Assembly (NCBI RefSeq): GCF_963677725.1
Contig: NZ_OY782507.1
Coordinates: forward strand, 4,028,501-4,092,500
Reading direction: 5' to 3'
DNA: 64,000 nucleotides
From: an uncultured Cohaesibacter sp.
GTDB taxonomy: Bacteria; Pseudomonadota; Alphaproteobacteria; Rhizobiales; Cohaesibacteraceae
In this document: one piece after another, positions 17,868 through 26,517 of the stretch
How the letters are laid out: every line of letters begins with the position of its first letter
How positions within the stretch are numbered: the first letter of the stretch is position 1
Program-made: the position numbers and the translations under genes
Notes under the pieces: model-generated
Databases searched by the model: none
The model's input: only the letters and a program-made list of their open reading frames with translations
What the model was told of the DNA's origin: nothing

Positions 17868-18252
17868 CCAGTCGGTCGGGCAGCCGCACCGGTCACGCGA
17901 AAGCAATCCGGTGAGGAAAGTCCGGGCTCCACGAAAGCACGGTGCCGGGTAACGCCCGGCGGAGGCGACTCTAGGGAAAGTGCCACAGAAAGCAAACCGC
18001 CCGACATCGCGTCGGGTAAGGGTGAAAGGGTGAGGTAAGAGCTCACCGCGTCTTCAGCAATGCGGACGGCATGGTAAACCCCACCGGGAGCAAAACCGAA
18101 TAGGAATGACGCGGGCGCAAGCTCAGCCGGCTTTCAGGCCAGTCGTTCGGGTGGGTTGCTAGAGGCATTCAGCAATGAATGCCCCAGATGAATGGTTGCC
18201 GCGTATGGCCTTCGGGCCATGCCGTACAAAACCCGGCTTACAGACCGACTGG
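17868..18252 (+). ncRNA. rnpB: RNase P RNA (type A)
   Basis: The catalytic RNA that trims tRNA 5' leaders. The conserved P4 and J regions are visible: GAGGAAAGTCCGGGCTCC near 17911-17928, ACAGAAAGCAAACCGCC near 17985-18001, and the closing ACAAAACCCGGCTTACAGA near 18227-18245 (usually AGAACCCGGCTTA). The ends are set by a perfect 10-bp P1 helix, CCAGTCGGTC at 17868-17877 with GACCGACTGG at 18243-18252. A pyrimidine-rich stretch follows (TTCTTTTTTCCGTTTTTT). Its promoter must lie in the tail of the MocR gene. Confidence 0.96.
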
Positions 18253-18362
18253 TATTCTTTTTTCCGTTTTTTCTGATCCATCGACAACCGGCTTGCTCTG
18301 GCCCAAGGCCTTGGCACGGATTCTGTCGTCTGCGTGCAAAATTCCGACGCCCATAAGCCTGT

Positions 18363-18378
18363 TTTTAACCTGTTAAAA
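18363..18378. repeat. Inverted repeat between rnpB and mraZ
   Basis: TTTTAAC-CT-GTTAAAA, a perfect 7-bp dyad with a two-base centre, 370 bases before mraZ. Could be an operator. The rest of 18253-18732 holds the mra promoter, MraZ boxes and GANTC sites but no gene that I can support. Confidence 0.5.
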
Positions 18379-18482
18379 GTGGACTGCGACCTTTTCGCAC
18401 CAAATGCCTCAACCCTTTGTTAACGCTAATTTTCTTAAAATGAGAGATCGTGATCCTGATTGCGGGACTCCATGAGATTCCG

Positions 18483-18511
18483 TTGACGCCCATATGATCC
18501 CATGGTATCCC
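18483..18511 (+). promoter_or_regulatory. Candidate mra (dcw) promoter
   Basis: TTGACG (18483-18488), a 17-base spacer, then TATCCC (18506-18511). The -35 is close to consensus, the -10 weaker. The MraZ boxes lie exactly on this promoter, which supports both calls. The leader to mraZ would be about 215 bases. Confidence 0.6.
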
Positions 18512-18512
18512 A
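18488..18512 (-). promoter_or_regulatory. Three MraZ boxes (TGGGN-N5 repeats)
   Basis: Read on the minus strand: TGGGA, five bases, TGGGA, five bases, TGGGC (18512-18508, 18502-18498, 18492-18488), an exact 10-base period. This is the TGGGN-N5 direct-repeat pattern known for MraZ operators. The boxes cover the spacer and -10 of the candidate promoter, fitting autorepression of the mra operon. Further single TGGGA words occur at 18706-18710 and 18729-18733. Confidence 0.8.
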
Positions 18513-18732
18513 TATATGTGCGGTCCAGGATCGTGTCGTGTGAAATGACTCGATCCGACAGAATATGCGGCGGACATCTCCCTTTTTGGGAGGCAAGAGT
18601 GAAGCAATGAGTGTTGAGGCGTTTTGGAAGTGTGCCGGTTTGCCGGGGCGGATCAGAGCGCCTGTTTTCAGTATCTTGAGGCATTTCCGAGCGTCTAATG
18701 AGGCTTGGGAATGATCCAGTAGGCGGGATGGG

Positions 18733-19218
18733 ATGCAGGCTTTTGTATCCAAATATGTGAACCGGTTGGATTCCAAGGGGCGTGTTTCGATACCCGCACC
18801 CTTCCGGCAGCTTCTCGCCCAGGATGGACAGGAAAGCCTGTTTTGCAGCCCCTCGCTTGATCAAGTCTCCATCGAGGCCGGTGGTTTGGCTTTTCAGCAG
18901 GAAATCAACGATCAGATCGACCAGTTCCCCCCTTTTTCAGAAGAACGGGAAATGCTCTCGACCGCGTTGTTGGGGGAGAGCGAAACTTTCAAGATCGACA
19001 AGGATGGCCGCATCACTCTGAGCGAAAGCATCAAGGAATATGCCGGCATCACAGATGTTGTGGTGTTTGTCGGGCAGGGAACGAAATTTCGCCTCTGGCA
19101 ACCCGATCGCTATGAGATCCATCGCAAGGAAGCGCAAAAGCATGCCCTGTCCAGGATCCGTCAAGGAATAACAAATACAGGCCCCACAGAAGGGCAAGGC
19201 GGAGGAAACAAGGCATGA
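18733..19218 (+). CDS. mraZ: Transcriptional regulator MraZ
   Basis: A 161-residue DNA-binding protein of the MraZ family, the usual first gene of the division and cell wall cluster; it represses its own operon. It has two SpoVT/AbrB-like halves, each with a DxKGR motif: NRLDSKGRVSIPAPFR (10-25) and KIDKDGRITLSESIKEY (about 82-98). The C-terminus carries a polar tail. The start has only a weak ribosome binding site (GGCGGGATGGG abutting the ATG), but homologues begin at the same residue. The stop overlaps rsmH by ATGA. Candidate operators lie at 18488-18512. Confidence 0.94.
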   Translation: MQAFVSKYVNRLDSKGRVSIPAPFRQLLAQDGQESLFCSPSLDQVSIEAGGLAFQQEINDQIDQFPPFSEEREMLSTALLGESETFKIDKDGRITLSESIKEYAGITDVVVFVGQGTKFRLWQPDRYEIHRKEAQKHALSRIRQGITNTGPTEGQGGGNKA

Positions 19219-20249
19219 GCGAGTCCAGCTCGAAGACTGAAACTGAAGAGACCGTTCGTCACATTCCTGTTCTGCTTGCTCCCGTTGTCGATGCCCTTGA
19301 TGCCCATGAGGGTGACTGGGTGCTTGACGGCACTTTCGGTTTCGGTGGCTATTCCTGTGCCATTCTTGATCAGGGGGCGTCGGTGCTCGGGGTTGACCGA
19401 GATCCCGAAGCGGCAGAGCGCGCCGCGATTTTGCAAAAGAAATATGGCGAGCGCCTGCGGTTCGTGGCTGGCTGCTTTGGCGAATTGGCGGATATCGCGG
19501 CTGACGAAGATCTGACACCGCTTGATGCTGTTGTGCTGGATATTGGTGTGTCTTCGATGCAGCTGGATGAAGCCGAACGGGGCTTTTCCTTCATGCATGA
19601 CGGGCCGCTTGACATGCGGATGTCTCAGAGCGGACCAAGTGCGGCTGACGTTGTCAATGGCCATGACGAAGTGGAACTGACCAGAATTTTCCGCCAGTTG
19701 GGTGAAGAAAATCAGGGACGCCGGATCGCGGCAGCGATTGTTGAGCGCCGCGCGGTGACGCCGTTTGAAACCACCCTTGATCTGGCAAATCTGGTCGAGA
19801 AAACAATCGGCCGCAAGCCGATGCAGAAAATTCATCCCGCGACCAAGGTGTTTCAGGGGTTGCGGATCTATGTCAATGGCGAGCTCGATGAACTGGTCGA
19901 TGGACTGATGGCAGCGGAGCGCTGCCTCAAGCCTGGCGGACGGCTGGTCGTCGTGACCTTCCATTCTCTGGAAGATCGTATTGTCAAACGCTTCTTTCAG
20001 GAGCGTTCCAAGACCCATTCCGGCGGGTCACGTTATATGCCGGAGCAGGATCTCGCAGCCCCGAGTTTCGAAATGGCGGTGAAAGGCGGGGTGGGTCCTG
20101 ACGAGGAAGAACTGGCGCGCAATCCGCGGTCCCGGTCAGCCAAGATGCGGGCTGGCATACGGACCGATGCTGCGCCTCACCCATTGGATGCAAAAGGGCT
20201 AGGATTGCCCAGAATGCTGGCGGAGAGCCGCTCAGGAGGCCGATCATGA
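19215..20249 (+). CDS. rsmH: 16S rRNA (cytosine-1402 N4) methyltransferase
   Basis: RsmH (MraW) methylates N4 of C1402 in 16S rRNA using SAM. The 344-residue protein starts with the family signature HIPVLLAPVVDAL, then the SAM motif LDGTFGFGGYS (about 37-47), GVDRDPEA, the VLDIGVSSMQLDEAERGFSF block and the C-terminal VVVTFHSLEDRIVKRFF. It is coupled by ATGA overlaps to mraZ before it and ftsL after it. Confidence 0.95.
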   Translation: MSESSSKTETEETVRHIPVLLAPVVDALDAHEGDWVLDGTFGFGGYSCAILDQGASVLGVDRDPEAAERAAILQKKYGERLRFVAGCFGELADIAADEDLTPLDAVVLDIGVSSMQLDEAERGFSFMHDGPLDMRMSQSGPSAADVVNGHDEVELTRIFRQLGEENQGRRIAAAIVERRAVTPFETTLDLANLVEKTIGRKPMQKIHPATKVFQGLRIYVNGELDELVDGLMAAERCLKPGGRLVVVTFHSLEDRIVKRFFQERSKTHSGGSRYMPEQDLAAPSFEMAVKGGVGPDEEELARNPRSRSAKMRAGIRTDAAPHPLDAKGLGLPRMLAESRSGGRS

Positions 20250-20617
20250 GCAGACTCATCAATGCCGTTTTGTTCCTTTTTGTGTTGCTGGGGGCTTTTT
20301 GGCTCTATCAGGTCAAGCATGAAGCCAAGGAGGAAGAAAGCCGGATTGTCAAACTGGAAAAGCAGATTGAGGACGAGAAGGAAGCCTTGCTGCTGTTGAA
20401 GGCTGAATGGAGCTATCTCAACCGACCTGAAAGGGTGCAGAAGCTCTCCGAGCGCTTCGCTGATCAGTTGGGTTTGAGTGAAGTTCAGCCCTATCAGATT
20501 GGCACGATCGGCGATTTGCCCGAACGACTGCAGGAGCCATCTGAAGTGGGGGCTGACAAGCCGACCATCGACGATTTCCTGAAACAGGCACAACCAACTG
20601 CAGCAATTGTAGAATAG
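20246..20617 (+). CDS. ftsL: Cell division protein FtsL
   Basis: A 123-residue bitopic protein. It has a short cytosolic start, one transmembrane helix (about residues 5-24, INAVLFLFVLLGAFWLYQV) and a charged coiled coil (about 25-55) that would pair with the FtsB-like partner to activate FtsW-FtsI. The family is poorly conserved, and the call rests mainly on topology plus position between rsmH and ftsI. The C-terminal half contains PERVQKLSERFADQLGL, typical of alphaproteobacterial FtsL. The start overlaps the rsmH stop. Confidence 0.88.
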   Translation: MSRLINAVLFLFVLLGAFWLYQVKHEAKEEESRIVKLEKQIEDEKEALLLLKAEWSYLNRPERVQKLSERFADQLGLSEVQPYQIGTIGDLPERLQEPSEVGADKPTIDDFLKQAQPTAAIVE

Positions 20618-20626
20618 GGGCGGGAC

Positions 20627-22348
20627 ATGACTGATCTTCTCGCCCAGCAGGGGCAAATCCGAACCGTGGACCATAATTTCGATTTTGAAGGCACGAATAA
20701 AGTACGCTCGAAAGCAACGGGTGTGCGGATCCAGATGTCTCTGGTTGTTTTTGTCTTTTGTTTCAGCGTCATTGCAGCCCGGTTGGTGATGCTTGGCTTT
20801 GCCACACCGGCAGAAGCCAATCACCGCTCAAGCGCGCAAGATGCCATGGCAGCGGCACGGCCTGATATTGTTGATCGCAACGGCGAAATTCTGGCGACCG
20901 ATATCAAGACCGCCTCGATTTTTGCCGAGCCTTACAAGATCATCGATGTCGACGAGGCCGTGGATGCGCTGACCGGCGTGTTCCCGGATCTGAACAGCAA
21001 AAGCCTGCGCAAACGCTTGTCTGGTGACGGCAAGTTCACCTGGATCAAGCGTGAAGTGACTCCGCGCCAGCAGCAGGCCGTACATGAAGCCGGTATTCCA
21101 GGGCTTGGTTTCCTGAGCGAGAATCGCCGCTTCTATCCGGCGGGCGCCACCGCCTCGCATATTTTGGGGCTGGTCAATGTCGACAATGAAGGCATTGCGG
21201 GCATGGAGAAATATGTCGATCAAACGGGGCTTTCGGCGCTGCGTGAAGCAGGCTTTGCCCGGACGGCGGACCAGAAGCCGGTGCGGCTGTCTCTTGATCT
21301 GCGCGTGCAGCATGTATTGCGCGATGAACTGCATAAAAGCATGGTCAAATACAAGGCCAAGGCCGCGGCCGGTGTTGTTTTGAACGCCAAGAATGGCGAA
21401 GTGGTCGGTATGGTGTCCCTGCCGGATTATGATCCCAATGACCCGGTGGATGCCCAGAAACCGGATCGCCTCAACAGGATGACTGCCGGTGTCTATGAAA
21501 TGGGGTCGGTGATGAAACTGGTCACCACCGCGATGGCGCTTGATACTGGTACGGTGAACTTGCATGACAGCTTTGATGCGCGCCAACCGATCCGGGTGCG
21601 GGGCGCTACGATCAGCGATTTTCATGGCAAGAAGCGGATCCTGTCCGTGCCGGAAGTGTTTATCTACTCCTCCAACATCGGTACGGCCAAAATGGCCCTG
21701 AAAGTGGGGCGCGAAGGCCACAAGGACTTTTTGCAAAAGGTGCATTTGCTGGAACGTGTGCAAACCGAATTGCCGGAGTCTCGCACGCCCTCCTATCCGA
21801 GCAAATGGACTGATCTGTCGACCATGACCATTTCCTTTGGTCATGGCATGACTGTGGCACCCCTTCAACTGGCAGCGACTGCGGCGGCACTGGTCAATGG
21901 TGGCACTTATGTCAAGCCGACGTTCCTCAAGCGAAGCGCTGATGCGATTATCTCGAAAGGCGAGCGCATTGTCAGCCAGCAAACCAGCGATCAGGTGCGC
22001 TACTTGCTGCGCCTGAATGCGGTTAAAGGATCGGGTAAACGCAGCCGGGTTGATGGATATCTGGTTGGTGGCAAGACGGGCACAGCGGAAAAGGTGGAGA
22101 ATGGGAAATATTCTCACCACAAGCTGCTGACCTCATTCCTGTCCGCTTTCCCGATTGATAATCCCGATTATGTGGTTCTGGTGATGCTGGATGAGCCAAA
22201 GGGCATCAAGGAAACCTATGGTTATGCCACTGCTGGTGTGAATGCGGCTCCGACTGCCGGGGCAGTTATCCGCAGGGTTGGCGCTATTTTGGGGGTTAAG
22301 CCCCGTTTTGGTCAAAAGGTTGTTCCAACAGTGGCTGCATCCTTCTAA
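20627..22348 (+). CDS. ftsI: Septal transpeptidase FtsI (penicillin-binding protein 3)
   Basis: The class B penicillin-binding protein that crosslinks peptidoglycan at the septum together with FtsW. It has 573 residues: cytosolic N-terminus, one membrane anchor (about 38-58), a dimerisation domain with RPDIVDRNGEILATDI and the ENRRFYPAGATASHILG segment, then the transpeptidase. Active-site motifs are all present: S294 in GSVMK, S348-S349-N350 and K483-T484-G485. GGGGCGGGAC precedes the start, nine bases after ftsL. Confidence 0.95.
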   Translation: MTDLLAQQGQIRTVDHNFDFEGTNKVRSKATGVRIQMSLVVFVFCFSVIAARLVMLGFATPAEANHRSSAQDAMAAARPDIVDRNGEILATDIKTASIFAEPYKIIDVDEAVDALTGVFPDLNSKSLRKRLSGDGKFTWIKREVTPRQQQAVHEAGIPGLGFLSENRRFYPAGATASHILGLVNVDNEGIAGMEKYVDQTGLSALREAGFARTADQKPVRLSLDLRVQHVLRDELHKSMVKYKAKAAAGVVLNAKNGEVVGMVSLPDYDPNDPVDAQKPDRLNRMTAGVYEMGSVMKLVTTAMALDTGTVNLHDSFDARQPIRVRGATISDFHGKKRILSVPEVFIYSSNIGTAKMALKVGREGHKDFLQKVHLLERVQTELPESRTPSYPSKWTDLSTMTISFGHGMTVAPLQLAATAAALVNGGTYVKPTFLKRSADAIISKGERIVSQQTSDQVRYLLRLNAVKGSGKRSRVDGYLVGGKTGTAEKVENGKYSHHKLLTSFLSAFPIDNPDYVVLVMLDEPKGIKETYGYATAGVNAAPTAGAVIRRVGAILGVKPRFGQKVVPTVAASF

Positions 22349-22394
22349 AGCAAACACCTGCAAGGGTGTGAATTGAAAGCCGGAGAGCCTTTGG

Positions 22395-23891
22395 ATGAAT
22401 GTGGCCGAGCTGTTGGGCGCGCTGGACCTGCCCACTGAACAAGGCGGACTTGCCGCTGTTTCTGAACAGGAAATTGTCGGGGTGACCGCCGACAGCCGGG
22501 CGGTGAAGCCCGGCTATGTCTTTGTTGGTGTGCCGGGGTCCAAAGTGGACGGTGCACGGTTCGTGCCGCAAGCTTTGGCGCAAGGGGCTGTGTTTGCTCT
22601 CATTGCGCAATTCTCTGAGCTGCCTGCCGATTTGGACAACGTTACAGCGCCGATTGTTCGGGTCGATGATCCGCATTTGGCGTTGGCTCGTCTGGCGGCG
22701 TTGTTGCATCCGGTTTCCCTTCAGCGTGTCGGGGCGGTGACGGGCACCAATGGCAAGACATCGATTGCCTCTTTCCTCAGACAAATCTGGGCTCATGCGG
22801 GCAAAGTGGCGGCCAATATCGGCACAATCGGCATTGAAGGGCCAAAAGGCACCAGCTATGGCGGCCTCACGACGCCGGATCCTGTCGGGCTGATTTCTTC
22901 CGTTGAGGGGCTGGTCGCCGATGGAGTAACCCATCTGGCGGTTGAGGCCTCCAGCCATGGTCTGGAGCAGAAGCGTCTTGATTGCCTGACGGTTGATGTC
23001 GGGGCGTTCACCAATCTCACCCGCGATCATCTCGACTATCACGGCACGCTGGAAGCCTATCGCGATGCCAAGGCTTTGTTGTTCAAGCGTCTCGTGCGCG
23101 ATGGCGGCGCAGCGGTGATCAATCTGGATGACCCGTACGGGGCTTTCTATCTCGAAATTGCCAAGGCGCGGGGGTTGACCTGTTATACGGTGGGGCATTC
23201 GTCTGACGCCGATCTGGTGATCGAGACCATCGAGATTGACGGCTTTGATCAGTCGGTCAAACTGTCCGGCCTGTGGGGCGATGTGACTTGCCATGTGCCT
23301 CTGATTGGCGGTTTTCAGGTTTCCAACGCCTTGGTCGCGGGGCTGATGGCCTATAGTGGCGGTGTTGAGCCAGCGGTTATTCTTGAGGCCATCGGCAAAC
23401 TTAAAGGCGCGCGCGGGCGGATGGAACTGGTCGGTCATGCGGGCCCTGATACTGCCATTTATGTTGATTTTTCCCATACGCCGGATTCATTGGCGATTGC
23501 CCTTCAGGCGCTGCGTCCATTCGTCAAGAATCGGTTGATTTCGGTGTTTGGGGCTGGCGGCGACCGGGATCCGGGCAAGCGGCCAATGATGGGGCAGGCG
23601 AGCAATGACTTTGCCGACTATTCCATTGTCACTGACGACAATCCTCGCTCCGAAGATCCAGCCCTCATCCGTGCGGCAGTTATGGCCCCTGTGACCAACG
23701 GCATTGACGTTGGTGGGAGACAGGATGCGATCACTCTGGGTGTGAGCATGATGGAGCCTGGCGATATTTTGCTGGTCGCAGGCAAGGGGCATGAGACCGG
23801 CCAGACAATTGGCAAAGAGGTTTTGCCTTTTTCAGATCATGACGCGGTGGCTCGCGCCCTCAAGGAAACCGGGAAGGGGACGGCTCAATGA
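22395..23891 (+). CDS. murE: UDP-MurNAc-tripeptide ligase (meso-diaminopimelate adding)
   Basis: Adds the third amino acid to the peptidoglycan precursor. The 498-residue protein has the Mur ligase P-loop GAVTGTNGKTS (about 114-124), the carbamylated-lysine region, SSHGLEQKRLD, and the DNPR motif at 415-418 that selects meso-diaminopimelate as substrate, as expected in a Gram-negative. The C-terminal GKGHETGQ motif is typical. GGAGAG lies about nine bases before the ATG. Its stop overlaps murF by four bases. Confidence 0.95.
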   Translation: MNVAELLGALDLPTEQGGLAAVSEQEIVGVTADSRAVKPGYVFVGVPGSKVDGARFVPQALAQGAVFALIAQFSELPADLDNVTAPIVRVDDPHLALARLAALLHPVSLQRVGAVTGTNGKTSIASFLRQIWAHAGKVAANIGTIGIEGPKGTSYGGLTTPDPVGLISSVEGLVADGVTHLAVEASSHGLEQKRLDCLTVDVGAFTNLTRDHLDYHGTLEAYRDAKALLFKRLVRDGGAAVINLDDPYGAFYLEIAKARGLTCYTVGHSSDADLVIETIEIDGFDQSVKLSGLWGDVTCHVPLIGGFQVSNALVAGLMAYSGGVEPAVILEAIGKLKGARGRMELVGHAGPDTAIYVDFSHTPDSLAIALQALRPFVKNRLISVFGAGGDRDPGKRPMMGQASNDFADYSIVTDDNPRSEDPALIRAAVMAPVTNGIDVGGRQDAITLGVSMMEPGDILLVAGKGHETGQTIGKEVLPFSDHDAVARALKETGKGTAQ

Positions 23892-25291
23892 CGGCGCTCT
23901 GGACAGCTGATGCCTTTGTCGATGCAGTCTCACCGGTCTCCCAGCCGGGAGGCATCAAGGATGTGACCGGTATTTCCATCGACAGCCGGACAATTGGGCA
24001 AGGTGATGCCTTCTTTGCCATCAAGGGCGAGCAGTTTGACGGTCATGCGTTTGCACGCGCAGCCTTGGAAGCGGGCGCTGCGGTTGTGGTTTTGGAAGAC
24101 GCCCAACGGAGCGACTTTGCCGATCTTACCGAGCGGGTGCTGTTTGTCGATGATGTTTTAAAGGCGCTGGAGCGTCTTGGCATGGCTGCTCGCGCGCGGA
24201 TGACAGGCAAGGTGATTGCGATTACCGGCAGCGTGGGCAAGACCAGCACCAAGGATGCCTTGCGCTCTGCGCTGGCTCCCAGTGGTCGGCTTCATGCAGC
24301 CAATGCGTCCTTTAACAATCACTGGGGCGTGCCACTGACCTTGGCGCGGATGCCTCAGGATACCGAATTCGGCATTTTCGAAGTCGGGATGAATCATGGG
24401 GGCGAAATCCGCACCTTGATTGGTATGGTCAAGCCGCATCTGGCGGTGATTACCACGGTCGTTGCCGCCCATATCGGGAATTTCAATTCAATTGACGAGA
24501 TCGCCGCTGCGAAGGCCGAGATTTTCGAAGGGGTGGTCGAAGGCGGTGCTGTGCTTATCAATGCGGACAATCCCTTCGATGGCTATCTGTCCAAAGTCGC
24601 CAAGGATCTGGGGATCGCCCATATCCACCATTTTGGACGGGCGGCGCATGCCGATATCTGTCTTGAGGCGCTTGACTTGCAGGCGGATGGGTCCGAGCTG
24701 ACGCTTTCCCTGTTTGGTGAGCCGCTGTCCTGTCATATCGCTGCAGCGGGTGAACATCTTGCCATGAATGCGCTGGCCGTGCTGGGGCTGGTGCGCCTTG
24801 CTGGTGGGGATGTTGAGGCTGCTTGCGCAGCGCTTGGGACCCATGGAGCGAGCAAGGGGCGCGGTGAACGCCATAGCCTTGCAGTGCGTGGCGGCACGGT
24901 CTCCTTGATTGATGAAAGCTACAATGCCAATCCGTCATCTGTTGCAGCGGCTCTTTCAACCCTCGGGCTTGCAAAGACCAAAGGGCGGAAAATCGCCGTG
25001 CTTGGGGATATGCTGGAGCTGGGTGAGGATAGTGCCGCGATGCATGCGGGGCTATGGCCTGCCATTCAATCGGCGGGTATCGATCAGCTCTATCTTTGTG
25101 GTCCGATGATGGCTCACCTATGGGAAAATGCCCCTGTTGAAGTGCGGGGCATTTATGCTAATAGCTCTGCGGATCTCGTCGCCCCCTTGTGCGAAGCGCT
25201 GCGGGATGGTGACGCCGTTATGGTCAAGGGCTCACTGGGATCCCGCATGGGGCCGATTGTTCAGTCGTTGCTTGAAAAGTTCAAACAATAA
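23888..25291 (+). CDS. murF: UDP-MurNAc-tripeptide:D-Ala-D-Ala ligase
   Basis: Joins D-alanyl-D-alanine to the UDP-MurNAc tripeptide, the last cytosolic peptide step; the dipeptide comes from Ddl further downstream. The 467-residue protein shows ISIDSRTIGQGDAFFAIKGE near 30-50, P-loop ITGSVGKTSTKD (about 115-126), NNHWGVPLTL, GMNHGGEI, and IDESYNANPSSV (about 340-351). Coupled to murE by an ATGA overlap; 45 bases separate it from mraY. Confidence 0.95.
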   Translation: MTALWTADAFVDAVSPVSQPGGIKDVTGISIDSRTIGQGDAFFAIKGEQFDGHAFARAALEAGAAVVVLEDAQRSDFADLTERVLFVDDVLKALERLGMAARARMTGKVIAITGSVGKTSTKDALRSALAPSGRLHAANASFNNHWGVPLTLARMPQDTEFGIFEVGMNHGGEIRTLIGMVKPHLAVITTVVAAHIGNFNSIDEIAAAKAEIFEGVVEGGAVLINADNPFDGYLSKVAKDLGIAHIHHFGRAAHADICLEALDLQADGSELTLSLFGEPLSCHIAAAGEHLAMNALAVLGLVRLAGGDVEAACAALGTHGASKGRGERHSLAVRGGTVSLIDESYNANPSSVAAALSTLGLAKTKGRKIAVLGDMLELGEDSAAMHAGLWPAIQSAGIDQLYLCGPMMAHLWENAPVEVRGIYANSSADLVAPLCEALRDGDAVMVKGSLGSRMGPIVQSLLEKFKQ

Positions 25292-25336
25292 GCCTGTCGA
25301 AGGACAGGCGGCGTTTCAGAAAGGCCAGATACCCAG

Positions 25337-26422
25337 ATGCTGATGTATCTCGTTGAATTTTCGGATCAAATTTCGGGATTGAATGTTTTCCGATATCTAA
25401 CCTTTCGAACCGCAGGCGCGATCATCACCGCATTGTTGATGGTTTTTCTGTTTGGACCGATGATCATCAATTCCCTTCGGATGCGACAGGGCAAAGGCCA
25501 GCCAATCCGCGAAGACGGGCCGCAAAGCCACCTTTTGACCAAGAAGGGCACCCCGACCATGGGGGGCTTGATGATTCTGACTGGTGTGATTTCGGCGACA
25601 CTCCTGTGGGCCAATCTGACCAATCCATATGTGTGGATCGTTCTGTTTGTCACCGTTGGTTTCGGGCTGATCGGTTTTTATGATGATTTTCTCAAGGTTT
25701 CTCGCTCGTCGCATAAGGGCTTTTCGGGCCGCATGCGTTTGTCGATTGAGGCCTTGATTGCGGGTATGGCCTGCTTTGCCGTGGCGCAGCTGGGCGAAAC
25801 CTCTTTTACAACCTCTGTCACCTTCCCATTCTTTAAGGATATCCTGCTCGATCTGGGCTGGTTCTTCGTGCCGTTTGGCCTGTTTGTGATTGTCGGTGCA
25901 GGCAATGCGGTCAATCTGACTGACGGGCTCGATGGCTTGGCCATTGTGCCGGTGATGATCGCTACAGCGACCTTCGGGCTGATTGCCTATCTGTCCGGTA
26001 ACGAGATTTTCGCGGACTATCTGCAAATCCACTATGTGCCGGGCACCGGTGAGCTGCTCGTTCTGTGTGGCGCGATGGTCGGCGCCGGGCTTGGCTTCTT
26101 GTGGTTCAATGCACCACCGGCAGCGATCTTTATGGGGGATACCGGTTCTTTGGCGCTGGGCGGCATGTTGGGGGCGATTTCAGTTGCTACCAAGCATGAG
26201 CTTGTTCTGGCAATTGTCGGCGGTCTGTTCGTGCTCGAAGCGGTGTCGGTGATCATTCAGGTTGCCTCCTTCAAGATGACTGGAAAGCGGGTCTTCCGGA
26301 TGGCACCGATCCATCACCATTTCGAACATAAGGGGTGGACCGAGGCGCAGGTGGTGATCCGTTTCTGGATCATTGCGGTGGTGCTGGCGCTGATCGGTCT
26401 GGCGACCCTCAAACTGCGCTAA
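25337..26422 (+). CDS. mraY: Phospho-MurNAc-pentapeptide transferase
   Basis: Transfers phospho-MurNAc-pentapeptide to undecaprenyl phosphate, making lipid I at the inner membrane. The 361-residue protein has about ten transmembrane helices. Signatures: [11 protein letters not shown] near 71-81, GFYDDFLK (the aspartate pair) near 114-121, [10 protein letters not shown] near 194-203, [12 protein letters not shown], and the C-terminal [12 protein letters not shown] motif. All catalytic aspartates seem present. Confidence 0.96.
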   Translation: MLMYLVEFSDQISGLNVFRYLTFRTAGAIITALLMVFLFGPMIINSLRMRQGKGQPIREDGPQSHLLTKKGTPTMGGLMILTGVISATLLWANLTNPYVWIVLFVTVGFGLIGFYDDFLKVSRSSHKGFSGRMRLSIEALIAGMACFAVAQLGETSFTTSVTFPFFKDILLDLGWFFVPFGLFVIVGAGNAVNLTDGLDGLAIVPVMIATATFGLIAYLSGNEIFADYLQIHYVPGTGELLVLCGAMVGAGLGFLWFNAPPAAIFMGDTGSLALGGMLGAISVATKHELVLAIVGGLFVLEAVSVIIQVASFKMTGKRVFRMAPIHHHFEHKGWTEAQVVIRFWIIAVVLALIGLATLKLR

Positions 26423-26517
26423 CCAGCCATTTCAGGTCTCTGTCGGGCGCGGTTTGGTGCCCGGCATTTCTCTCTCTCTTTTTCAATCTTCTCAGCTTTC
26501 AGCAAGGCAACAGTGTC

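Larger units (their letters stand above)
18466..18551. promoter_or_regulatory. Three GANTC (CcrM methylation) sites around the mra promoter
   Basis: GACTC at 18466-18470, GATTC at 18476-18480 and GACTC at 18547-18551. The first two lie 3-17 bases before the -35 element. In Alphaproteobacteria CcrM methylates such sites, and the methylation state can time transcription in the cell cycle. Confidence 0.5.

Noticed and set aside
18706-18733. TGGGA words just before mraZ as MraZ boxes
   Set aside because: They lack the 10-base spacing; the regular triplet at 18488-18512 fits the operator pattern.
26335-26517. Upstream extension of murD into the mraY 3' end
   Set aside because: The open frame is longer, but the protein fold begins at the ATG at 26518 and the extension has no family similarity.
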